This document shows, piece after piece, positions 12,682 through 20,735 of a stretch of 64,000 nt of DNA. The stretch covers positions 3,617,633 to 3,681,632 of the forward strand of contig NZ_CP061800.1 of the NCBI RefSeq assembly GCF_017377395.1, read 5' to 3'. The notes beneath the pieces are model-generated. The model was not told the origin of the DNA. It saw only the letters and a program-made list of their open reading frames with translations, and did not search any database. Numbering within the stretch: position 1 is the stretch's first letter; every line of letters starts with the position of its first letter. Source of the DNA: Desulfonema magnum (lineage in GTDB: Bacteria; Desulfobacterota; Desulfobacteria; Desulfobacterales; 4be13). Made by a program: the position numbers and the translations under genes.

Positions 12682-12783
12682 ATGGCAGAAAAGAAATTGT
12701 CAAAAAAAGAACGTAAAAGGCGAAAAGTTCGGCGGAAGATGGCTCGGAAATCAAGACGAGTGAATCGTCTGAGAGCTTCGTAA
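12682..12783 (+). CDS. 33-residue highly basic small protein
   Basis: ATG follows a perfect AGGAGG at eight bases. The peptide has no domain I recognise. It is 33 residues long, and more than half are Lys or Arg (KKERKRRKVRRK, RKSRRVNRLR), with a single acidic cluster near the start. Such composition suggests nucleic acid or ribosome binding. It stands between palindromic repeats, upstream of argH. The strong ribosome binding site and coherent composition argue that it is real. Confidence 0.55.
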   Translation: MAEKKLSKKERKRRKVRRKMARKSRRVNRLRAS

Positions 12784-12833
12784 CTCCGGGCAGTTAGCTG
12801 ATCCGCCTTTTATACTCGATGTTCAAGTTTTTT

Positions 12834-12916
12834 GTCATTCCTGCGAAAGCAGGAATCCGCGGCTTTCGGAAACACCGCATTTGCCAAAAACGGATTCCTG
12901 CTTTCGCAGGAATGAC
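12834..12916. repeat. GTCATTCCTGC REP-like palindrome
   Basis: An 83-bp inverted repeat with ends GTCATTCCTGCGAAAGCAGG and its complement, same family as the cluster near 11 kb. It is followed by TTTTTGTTCGAACCGGGTCA, a tail that also recurs next to other copies. Confidence 0.85.
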
Positions 12917-12972
12917 AGGCTTTTTGTTCGAACCGGGTCAAAAAATTTGATCATCGAGTTTATATGAACAGA

Positions 12973-12994
12973 GCCTATCCTTTCACGGATAGGC
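12973..12994 (+). promoter_or_regulatory. Small hairpin just upstream of argH
   Basis: GCCTATCC and GGATAGGC form a perfect 8-bp stem with a 6-base loop, ending a few bases before the argH ribosome binding site. It could modulate translation. No known riboswitch or arginine box is recognisable. Confidence 0.35.
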
Positions 12995-13008
12995 TGAAAG
13001 AGGTTATT

Positions 13009-14391
13009 ATGTCTGAAAAGCCGTGGGACGGCAGATTTTCCCAAAAGACTGACCAAATAACAGAAGCCTTCACATCTTCCATAGATATTGACAAACGGCT
13101 CTATGCTTATGATATTGAAGGCAGCATTGCTCACTGCAAGATGCTTGCAAAGGTGTCTGTCATCACAGAAGATGAAGCCTCGTCATTAATACAGGGGCTT
13201 GAAACCGTAAAAAAGGAGATCGCTGAGGGAAATTTCCGATTCGACGACAGCCTTGAAGATATCCACATGCACATTGAGACCAGGCTTGCGGAAGTGGTGG
13301 GAACGGTTGCCCGAAAACTTCATACTGCAAGAAGCCGAAATGACCAGGTGGCGCTGGATGTGCGGATGTATCTGAAGGCAGAAACCTTAAACATCATCAG
13401 TCTTCTGACTGAGCTGCGAAAAGCGATTGTTGATTTTGCAAAGACACGGACCCACGTTGTTTTGCCCGGATACACCCATTTACAGCGGGCGCAGCCAGTG
13501 CTTCTGTCTCATCACCTGATGGCATATTATGAAATGTTTTCAAGGGATACGGACCGATTCCGTGATGGTTTGGAACGCGTCAATGTGATGCCCCTGGGAA
13601 GCGCGGCCCTTGCTGGAACAACTTACCCCATTGACAGACATTATACAGCAGAGCTGCTTGACTTTCCAAAGGTGTCGGCAAACAGCATTGATTCAGTGTC
13701 AGACAGGGATTTCATTATGGAATTTTTGTCATCCGCGAGTATCTGCATGGTGCATTTCAGCCGAATATCAGAGGAACTGATTCTGTGGTCCTCATCTGAA
13801 TTCGGGTTTATTGAGTTTTCAGATGCTTTTTCCACAGGAAGCAGCATCATGCCGCAAAAGAAAAATCCGGATGTGGCAGAGCTGGTTCGCGGCAAAACCG
13901 GCGGTGTTTTCGGAAGTCTCATTGCCATCCTGACCATGATGAAATCTCTGCCGCTTGCTTATAACCGGGATATGCAGGAGGATAAAAAAATTCTGTTCGA
14001 TGCTGCGGACACCCTGAAAGCGTGTATCGGAATTTATATCAGCATGCTCCCGACAATAAAAATAAACAAAGATATCATGGAACAGGCCACAACCACAGGG
14101 TTTCTGAACGCCACAGACATGGCCGATTACCTTGCGGCCAAAGGAATGCCGTTCCGTGAGGCCCATAACTGTGTCGGAAAAGCCGTCAGTTACGCGCTGG
14201 GTAAGAAAAAGGAACTGCATGAACTTAGCCTTGAGGAATTAAAATCTTTTTCATCCCTTATCTCAGCAGATATTTTTAATACATTAACCACGGAACAGAT
14301 AATCAGTCGCAGGAAATCCTTTGGCGGAACTGCCGGGGAAAATGTAATCGCGGCCATAGAAAAGGCTGAAAAAGACCTTGAAAATATTTAA
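13009..14391 (+). CDS. argH: Argininosuccinate lyase
   Basis: Catalyses cleavage of argininosuccinate to arginine and fumarate, the last step of arginine synthesis, in the cytoplasm. The 460-residue length matches the family. The signature GSSIMPQKKNPD lies near residue 276, with upstream conserved segments RSRNDQVALDVRM and GYTHLQRAQP. The start MSEKPWDGRF fits homologues and has GAAAGAGG upstream. A longer frame 15 codons upstream covers a hairpin and is unlikely. It is followed with overlaps by lptM and dapF, giving a lysine/arginine/cell-wall run that continues into folK. No arginine-responsive site is visible. Confidence 0.97.
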   Translation: MSEKPWDGRFSQKTDQITEAFTSSIDIDKRLYAYDIEGSIAHCKMLAKVSVITEDEASSLIQGLETVKKEIAEGNFRFDDSLEDIHMHIETRLAEVVGTVARKLHTARSRNDQVALDVRMYLKAETLNIISLLTELRKAIVDFAKTRTHVVLPGYTHLQRAQPVLLSHHLMAYYEMFSRDTDRFRDGLERVNVMPLGSAALAGTTYPIDRHYTAELLDFPKVSANSIDSVSDRDFIMEFLSSASICMVHFSRISEELILWSSSEFGFIEFSDAFSTGSSIMPQKKNPDVAELVRGKTGGVFGSLIAILTMMKSLPLAYNRDMQEDKKILFDAADTLKACIGIYISMLPTIKINKDIMEQATTTGFLNATDMADYLAAKGMPFREAHNCVGKAVSYALGKKKELHELSLEELKSFSSLISADIFNTLTTEQIISRRKSFGGTAGENVIAAIEKAEKDLENI

Positions 14392-14518
14392 TCATTTCAG
14401 CAAGAGTCTCATCCTTATTATCGTTGTTTCTTTTCTGTGCGGATGCGGGAAAAAAGGCCCTCCCGTACCGCCGCAGCAAATCTCCCTCCCAGTGGTGAAT
14501 CATGTTAAAACACATTGA
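14378..14518 (+). CDS. lptM: LptM-like small lipoprotein
   Basis: A 46-residue lipoprotein starting with TTG. The hydrophobic signal ends in FLCGC, and the lipidated cysteine is followed by GKKGPPVPP, the hallmark of the YifL/LptM family, which assists LptD assembly in enterobacteria. Synteny supports the call: it lies directly before dapF, as in E. coli. It overlaps argH by 14 bases and dapF by 17 bases, which implies translational coupling. There is no ATG alternative. It is short and easily missed by gene callers. Confidence 0.75.
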   Translation: MKIFNHFSKSLILIIVVSFLCGCGKKGPPVPPQQISLPVVNHVKTH

Positions 14519-15329
14519 TTTTCATAAATTAAGTGGCTGCGGCAATGATTTTATTATTATTGACAACAGAAAAAAAATTGTTGAGGAAACAAATTTCTCT
14601 CAATTTGTTGCAAATGTGTGCCGCAGAAAAATGTCTGCCGGGGCAGATGGTCTCATTCTTGTGGAGCCGTCTGAGACTGCTGATTTTAAATGGCAGTTTT
14701 TTAATTCCGACGGAACCCGGGCGGAAATGTGCGGAAACGGAGCCAGGTGCGCTGCCCGGTTTGCTTATGTAAACGGGATCGCAGGACCGGAAATGTCCTT
14801 TGAAACAGAGGTTGGTCTGATTTCCGCACACGTTATAAATGACCGGGTAAAGATCAATGTGCCGGATCCGACAGCACTCAGAACGGATTTCCCTCTTGAA
14901 CTGGAAGAAAAGCAATTATCTGTCAGCCGTGTGAATACCGGCGTTCCCCATGTTATCATTGAGACAGACAGCCCTGATGATGCCCAAGTAATTAAACTGG
15001 GCAGGGAAATCCGGTTTCATAAAGACTTTGCGCCCGAGGGAACAAATGTCAATTTTGTATGCAGCCACAAGGACGGCACACTTACAAACCGGACTTATGA
15101 GCGGGGCGTGGAAGATGAAACCTTGGCATGTGGCACCGGATGTATTGGCGCTGCAATTGTCATGGCTTCCAAATCCAAAACCAAATCACCCACGCGTGTT
15201 AATACAAGAAGCGGCGGCTATCTCACCATCCATTACAAACAAAAACAAGACCAGTTTTACGATATTTATCTTGAAGGCGATGCCCGTATCATATACAGAG
15301 GAGAACTCTGGAAAGACGCGTGGAATTGA
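14502..15329 (+). CDS. dapF: Diaminopimelate epimerase
   Basis: Interconverts LL- and meso-diaminopimelate for lysine and peptidoglycan synthesis. At 275 residues it equals the family length. Both catalytic cysteines are present, in CGNGARCAARF (near residue 77) and ACGTGCIGAA (near 210), with GCGNDFIIID at the N-terminus. The start overlaps the end of the LptM-like gene. It is followed by heptamer repeats that separate it from folK. Confidence 0.97.
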   Translation: MLKHIDFHKLSGCGNDFIIIDNRKKIVEETNFSQFVANVCRRKMSAGADGLILVEPSETADFKWQFFNSDGTRAEMCGNGARCAARFAYVNGIAGPEMSFETEVGLISAHVINDRVKINVPDPTALRTDFPLELEEKQLSVSRVNTGVPHVIIETDSPDDAQVIKLGREIRFHKDFAPEGTNVNFVCSHKDGTLTNRTYERGVEDETLACGTGCIGAAIVMASKSKTKSPTRVNTRSGGYLTIHYKQKQDQFYDIYLEGDARIIYRGELWKDAWN

Positions 15330-15400
15330 AACTTGAAACTTGAAACTTGAAACTCGAGTTTCCAGTTTCCAGTTTCCAGTTTCAAATTTCAAATTTCAGA
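15327..15400. repeat. Back-to-back heptamer repeats between dapF and folK
   Basis: Four GAAACTT units run from the dapF stop codon, then the phase inverts into TTTCCAG and TTTCAAA units. The result is a large inverted repeat. It reaches to within a few bases of the folK ribosome binding site. Confidence 0.85.
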
Positions 15401-15414
15401 AGAGGGGGTGCTTT

Positions 15415-15912
15415 ATACAAGAACATATTGCATATATTTCAATTGGCTCTAATATCGGAGATAAGCTTTTGAACTGTCAGAACGGCATTGCCGCGTTGAC
15501 GACATCCGGTAAATCTGTTTTACATGCCCAGTCACAGTTTTATAAGACCGAACCTGTTGACTATAAAGATCAGGACTGGTTCATCAATGCAGTTGTAAAG
15601 ATCGGAACGTCTTCGGATCCTTTTCAACTGCTGAATGAATTAAAATCAATTGAAGGTGAGGCCGGGCGCACAAAGACCATAAGATTCGGACCGCGGATTC
15701 TTGATCTGGATATTTTGTTGTACGATGATGTTGTAATAGACAACATATCCGGACTGTCCGTGCCTCATGCCAGAATGCACCAAAGACGCTTTGTGTTAAG
15801 GCCCATGTGTGATATTGCACCGGAACTCGTTCATCCTGTTTTAAAAAAGGATATGCAGTATCTGTTAAACCATCTTGATGACAACGAACAAAAAATAATT
15901 CAATTCAAATGA
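15415..15912 (+). CDS. folK: 2-amino-4-hydroxy-6-hydroxymethyldihydropteridine pyrophosphokinase
   Basis: Transfers pyrophosphate from ATP to hydroxymethyl-dihydropterin in folate synthesis. Family motifs are SIGSNIGDK, YKTEPVDYKDQDWFINAV, and FGPRILDLDILLYDD with the metal-binding aspartates. About 165 residues is normal for FolK. The start is odd: no ATG, GTG or TTG lies in frame close to the first conserved residues. The best Shine-Dalgarno (AGAGGGGG) is correctly spaced for an ATA codon, giving (M)QEHIAYISIGSN. The only other in-frame start is a TTG inside the heptamer repeat at 15340, which would add 25 repeat-encoded residues. The stop overlaps the next ATG by ATGA. Confidence 0.88.
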   Translation: MQEHIAYISIGSNIGDKLLNCQNGIAALTTSGKSVLHAQSQFYKTEPVDYKDQDWFINAVVKIGTSSDPFQLLNELKSIEGEAGRTKTIRFGPRILDLDILLYDDVVIDNISGLSVPHARMHQRRFVLRPMCDIAPELVHPVLKKDMQYLLNHLDDNEQKIIQFK

Positions 15913-16175
15913 TAAAATTATTAATATTTTTAGGCGTTTTATACTTTGGCTACAGACAGGTCAAATCCTGGGTGGTGAAAAACGTACTCTCAGGAAAAAT
16001 ATTTTCCGATCAGGTATCCAACAGGGTTGATGATGTGATGGTCAAAGATCCCTTTTGTGAAATTTATTTTCCAAAACGGGAGGGTGTGCATCTGAGGGTT
16101 GGCGAAGAGGATTTATATTTTTGCAGCACAGAATGCAGAGACAAGTTCATTGAATCTCGTTCAAAAAAACAATAG
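15909..16175 (+). CDS. Membrane-anchored YHS/TRASH-like metal-binding protein
   Basis: An 88-residue protein with an N-terminal transmembrane helix (about 3-18) and a C-terminal zinc-ribbon-like segment. Its cysteines are spaced as in YHS/TRASH domains: KDPFCEIYF and YFCSTECRDKF. It is coupled to folK through an ATGATAA overlap. It resembles the small PP0621-type proteins found near biosynthetic genes in Proteobacteria. Its role is unknown. A metal sensor or chaperone at the membrane is plausible. Confidence 0.7.
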   Translation: MIKLLIFLGVLYFGYRQVKSWVVKNVLSGKIFSDQVSNRVDDVMVKDPFCEIYFPKREGVHLRVGEEDLYFCSTECRDKFIESRSKKQ

Positions 16176-16278
16176 GAGATTATAAATGCGGAGATAAGCC
16201 ATGGCCTTGTTTCTGCATAGCCGCGGGGGAACAGTTTTTATAATTTTCTATACAATAAAAAAAGGAGTTTTTCTGATC

Positions 16279-18972
16279 ATGGGTGTTCATAATTTGGATA
16301 AGATGTTTCAGCCGAAATCTGTTGCAGTTATCGGAGCCAGCGAAAAACAGGGAACCATTGGTTCCGCACTGATGCGTAATCTGATTCAGGGAGGATACAC
16401 CGGAGAAATTTATCCGGTAAATCCCAAGCGTAAAACCATCTGGAATTTGGAGGCATATCCTTCCATACCGGATATTAACGCTCAACCTGATCTTGCGATT
16501 ATTGCCACGCCGATCACCACAGCATCCCGAATTGTCAGAGAATGTTCTGAAGCCGGGGTGGGAGGTGCGGTCATTATTTCTGCGGGCGGAAAAGAGATGG
16601 GTGAAAAGGGCAGAGAAATAGAAGCCGAGATTAAAAAAGAGGCAGAACATTCAGGACTCCGCATTATCGGCCCCAATTGTCTCGGTATTGTCTCCACTCA
16701 GTCAAAACTGAACGCCAGCTTTGCAGGCCGTATGCCGCTGCCCGGGAAAATGGCCCTGGTTGCTCAGAGCGGTGCCATCTGCACCTCTATCCTTGATCTT
16801 TCCCTTAAAGAGAAAATGGGATTCAGCTATTTCGTGAGTATCGGTTCCATGCTGGATGCGGATTTCGGGGATATGATTGATTATCTGGGCAGTGATTACA
16901 AGGTCAGCAGCATTGTCATGTATATTGAGAGCCTCACGCACTTCAGAAAATTTATGAGCGCGGCGCGGGCTGTTTCACGGATAAAACCAATTATTGCCTA
17001 CAAAGCCGGACGTTCACAGGCTGGCGCACGGGCTGCGGCTTCTCATACAGGAGCGCTTGCCGGAGAAGACGCTATTTATGACGCGGCCTTCAAGCGGGCC
17101 GGAATTATCCGGGTGAAAACCTTTGAAGAACTCTTTGACTGTGCGGAACTTCTTGCAAAACAGCCGCGGCCCCTGGGGTCAGGACTGGCAATTGTCACCA
17201 ATGCCGGAGGCCCCGGGGTCATGGCTGTTGACGCACTTGACTATTACGGTGTGGAGCCTGTCGCATTAAGTTCTGAAACCCTTGGAAAATTAAATGAAAT
17301 TCTTCCGCCGCACTGGAGTCATGGAAATCCCATAGATATTTTAGGTGATGCGCCTCCTGAACGGTTTCGCAAGGTGGTGGAGATTTGTCTGAAGGCTCGT
17401 GAAATCAACGGGCTTCTCATTATGACCGCACCCCAGGCGCTGACCGATCCCACAGATATCGCAAAATCAGTGGCTGATCTTCTTCAGGGAAAACCCTATC
17501 CGGTGTTTACGTCGTGGATGGGAGGGGCGGATATGGAAAAAGGGCGGGAAATTTTTAATGAGGCAGGAATTCCCACCTTTGACACGGCAGAGCGGGCTGT
17601 TCGGGCATTTATGGACCTTCATCGGTATGGCAAAAAAATTGAAATGCTTCAGGAGATTCCTCCGAGGCTCCCCGGAAAGCTTGAATTTGAACAGGAAAAG
17701 GCAAAGGCCATTATACAAAAAGGACTGAAAAGAGAGAATCCGCTTCTCACCGAGACAGAAGCAAAGGACCTGCTTACTGCTTATGGCATTCCGGTGAACC
17801 CGACGCATGTGGCCGTGTCTGAGGACGAAGCGGTTCGCAAGGCCACAGATATGGGGTTTCCCGTGGCAATGAAGATCTATTCCCGTGACATCACGCACAA
17901 AAGCGACGCGGGCGGTGTGAAACTGAATCTGACAAGCGAAAATGATGTGCGAAATGCATTCACGAGAATCATGGCAGATGCCAAAGCCTATGATCCCAAA
18001 GCGGATATTGAAGGTGTTACGATTCAGCCCATGCTCAGACGGCCCGATTACGAGCTTATCCTCGGCACCAAAAAAGATCGGGATTTCGGCCCCGTGATTC
18101 TTTTTGGTATGGGAGGCATTATGACTGAGGTACTCAAGGACCGTTCCCTTGCCTTGCCGCCCCTGAACCGCCTCCTGGCAAGACAGATAATGGAGCAGAC
18201 AAAGGTGTATCGTATTCTCCAGGGCTACCGAAATCATCCGCCTGCGAATTTAATGCTGCTCGAAGAAATACTGATTCGCCTGTCTCAGCTTGTGACAGAT
18301 TTTCCTGAAATCGAAGAACTGGATATGAATCCCGTGCTTGTGGTGGGAAACGATGTGCGGGCAGTGGATGCCCGGGTGCTTTTGAAACCGTCCGATGTTC
18401 CGTCACCTTTACATCTGGTGATCAGTTCCTATCCGAATCACCATGAAATCCGGGCGGAGACAAAACACGGAGACAAAATATTCATAAGACCTGTCAGGCC
18501 GGAAGATGCGCCACTTTTTACGAAACTTTTTTATTCACTCTCTCCGCAAAGTGTGTATTTCCGATTTTTCTCTCCCATAAAACATCTCCGTCATGAGGTA
18601 CTCGCACGCTTCACGCAGATTGATTATGACCGGGAAATTGGGCTGGTGGCAATTCACGAATCTTCGACCGAAGGAGAAAACGGAGGTGAAGAGATGCTGG
18701 GCGTGGCCCGTGTCATCACGGAGGCTGGCGGAAAAAAAGCAGAGTTCTCCGTGCTGATCAGTGATTCTTGGCAGGGAAAAGGAATCGGTGCTGCTCTGCT
18801 TGAACGCTGTCTGGAGATTGCCAAAGAACACGGCGATATCCAAAAAGTATGGGGAATCGTTCTGCCTGAAAACAGAAACATGCTGGCACTGGGACGGAAA
18901 CTGGGATTTACAATTCAAAAAGACCCGGATTCAAATGACTATCTGCTGAGTCTGGAGTTTCAGAAAGCATGA
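16279..18972 (+). CDS. ADP-forming acyl-CoA ligase fused to GNAT acetyltransferase (Pat/PatZ-like)
   Basis: An 897-residue cytoplasmic protein. It has a CoA-binding Rossmann domain (SVAVIGASEKQGTIG), a succinyl-CoA-ligase-like domain, an ATP-grasp domain (GFPVAMKIYSRDITHKSDAG near 539) and a C-terminal GNAT domain (acetyl-CoA loop QGKGIG near 832). PatZ/Pat lysine acetyltransferases share this layout and size. From memory, enteric Pat has lost the catalytic histidine of the ligase. Here SHTGALAG near residue 255 keeps it, so ADP-forming acetyl-CoA or acyl-CoA ligase activity may be retained. I chose the ATG behind AAAGGAG. An upstream in-frame ATG at 16201 would add 26 non-conserved residues. 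A giant repeat array begins right after the stop. Confidence 0.9.
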   Translation: MGVHNLDKMFQPKSVAVIGASEKQGTIGSALMRNLIQGGYTGEIYPVNPKRKTIWNLEAYPSIPDINAQPDLAIIATPITTASRIVRECSEAGVGGAVIISAGGKEMGEKGREIEAEIKKEAEHSGLRIIGPNCLGIVSTQSKLNASFAGRMPLPGKMALVAQSGAICTSILDLSLKEKMGFSYFVSIGSMLDADFGDMIDYLGSDYKVSSIVMYIESLTHFRKFMSAARAVSRIKPIIAYKAGRSQAGARAAASHTGALAGEDAIYDAAFKRAGIIRVKTFEELFDCAELLAKQPRPLGSGLAIVTNAGGPGVMAVDALDYYGVEPVALSSETLGKLNEILPPHWSHGNPIDILGDAPPERFRKVVEICLKAREINGLLIMTAPQALTDPTDIAKSVADLLQGKPYPVFTSWMGGADMEKGREIFNEAGIPTFDTAERAVRAFMDLHRYGKKIEMLQEIPPRLPGKLEFEQEKAKAIIQKGLKRENPLLTETEAKDLLTAYGIPVNPTHVAVSEDEAVRKATDMGFPVAMKIYSRDITHKSDAGGVKLNLTSENDVRNAFTRIMADAKAYDPKADIEGVTIQPMLRRPDYELILGTKKDRDFGPVILFGMGGIMTEVLKDRSLALPPLNRLLARQIMEQTKVYRILQGYRNHPPANLMLLEEILIRLSQLVTDFPEIEELDMNPVLVVGNDVRAVDARVLLKPSDVPSPLHLVISSYPNHHEIRAETKHGDKIFIRPVRPEDAPLFTKLFYSLSPQSVYFRFFSPIKHLRHEVLARFTQIDYDREIGLVAIHESSTEGENGGEEMLGVARVITEAGGKKAEFSVLISDSWQGKGIGAALLERCLEIAKEHGDIQKVWGIVLPENRNMLALGRKLGFTIQKDPDSNDYLLSLEFQKA

Positions 18973-18989
18973 TAATGCCCTCGTTACGA

Positions 18990-20630
18990 GAATTTGCCTT
19001 GCGAAAGAGCATTTTTCGAACTCCGGCGAAGTTGCGGGCGTATCCGGAGTGCAAAAATTATATTTTTGCGATTGCGAAAAAGCAATTGCGAAAAAGCGAT
19101 TGCGAAAAAGCAATTTTCGCACTCCGGAGAGTCGCGGGCGTATCCGGGGTGCAAAAATTATATTTTTGCGATTGCGAAAAAGCAATTGCGAAAAAGCAAT
19201 TTTCGAACTCCGGAGAGTTGCGGGCGTATCCGGAGTGCAAAAATTATATTTTTGCGATTGCGAAAAAGCGATTGCGAAAAAGCAATTTTCGAACTCCGGA
19301 GAGTTGCGGGCGTATCCGGAGTGCAAAAATTATATTTTTGCGATTGCGAAAAAGCAATTGCGAAAAAGCAATTTTCGCACTCCGGAGAGTTGCGGGCGTA
19401 TCCGGAGTGCAAAAATTATATTTTTGCGATTGCGAAAAAGCATTTTTCGCACTCCGGAGAAATTCCGGCCGGATCCGGAGTGCAAAAATTTTATTTTTGC
19501 ACTTGCGAAAAAGCATTTTTCGCACTCCGGAGAAGTTCCGGCCGGATCCGGAGTGCAAAAATTATATTTTTGCAATTGCGAAAAAGCATTTTTCGCACTC
19601 CGGAGAAATTCCGGCCGGATCCGGAGTGCAAAAATTTTATTTTTGCAATTGCGAAAAAGCATTTTTCGCACTCCGGAGAAATTCCGGGCGTATCCGGAGT
19701 GCAAAAATTATATTTTTGCGATTGCGAAAAAGCAATTGCGAAAAAGCAATTGCGAAAAAGCAATTGCGAAAAAGCAATTGCGAAAAAGCAATTGCGAAAA
19801 AGCAATTGCGAAAAAGCAATTTTCGAACTCCGGAGAGTTGCGGGCGTATCCGGAGTGCAAAAATTATATTTTTGCGATTGCGAAAAAGCAATTGCGAAAA
19901 AGCAATTTTCGAACTCCGGAGAGTTGCGGGCGTATCCGGAGTGCAAAAATTATATTTTTGCGATTGCGAAAAAGCAATTGCGAAAAAAGCGATTGCGAAA
20001 AAGCATTTTTCGCACTCCGGAGAGTTGCGGGCGTATCCGGAGTGCAAAAATTATATTTTTGCGATTGCGAAAAAGCGATTGCGAAAAAGCAATTTTCGAA
20101 CTCCGGAGAAATTCCGGCCGGATCCGGAGTGCAAAAATTTTATTTTTGCAATTGCGAAAAAGCATTTTTCGCACTCCGGAGAAATTCCGGCCGGATCCGG
20201 AGTGCAAAAATTTTATTTTTGCAATTGCGAAAAAGCATTTTTCGCACTCCGGAGAAATTCCGGCCGGATCCGGAGTGCAAAAATTTTATTTTTGCAATTG
20301 CGAAAAAGCATTTTTCGCACTCCGGAGAAATTCCGGCCGGATCCGGAGTGCAAAAATTTTATTTTTGCACTTGCGAAAAAGCATTTTTCGCACTCCGGAG
20401 AGTTGCGGGCGTATCCGGAGTGCAAAAATTTTATTTTTGCACTTGCGAAAAAGCATTTTTCGCACTCCGGAGAGTTGCGGGCGTATCCGGAGTGCAAAAA
20501 TTATATTTTTGCGATTGCGAAAAAGCGATTGCGAAAAAGCAATTTTCGCACTCCGGAGAGTTGCGGGCGTATCCGGAGTGCAAAAATTATATTTTTGCGA
20601 TTGCGAAAAAGCATTTTTCGCACTCCGGAA
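18990..20630. repeat. Nested palindromic tandem array, about 19 units
   Basis: A 1.6-kb array filling the space between two convergent genes. Each unit of about 70-100 bp joins three hairpin modules: GCAAAAATTATATTTTTGC, GCGAAAAAGCATTTTTCGC, and CACTCCGGAG...CCGGAGTG. The last has two alternative interiors, GTTGCGGGCGTAT or AATTCCGGCCGGAT. Between units a 14-base module (AATTGCGAAAAAGC) is itself repeated up to eight times, for example near 19.73-19.82 kb. All three forward frames lack stop codons. I treat this as non-coding. The motif CCGGAGTGCAAAAAT is shared with the array near 51.4 kb. Confidence 0.92.
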
Positions 20631-20735
20631 ACAACACCGGAAAACCTGTTCAGCCTTTAAGTCAACAGTATTGTCTTCCGATGCCGGATATCAGCTTCTT
20701 TGGCTGATCACATCACTGATCAGGCTTTACTCCGC

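Noticed and set aside
17467..18237. 256-codon minus-strand ORF
   Set aside because: Shadow of the acyl-CoA ligase/GNAT gene on the opposite strand. No ribosome site and no known domain.
18990..20630. CRISPR array
   Set aside because: Units vary in length, the supposed spacers are themselves repeated, and no cas gene is in the window.
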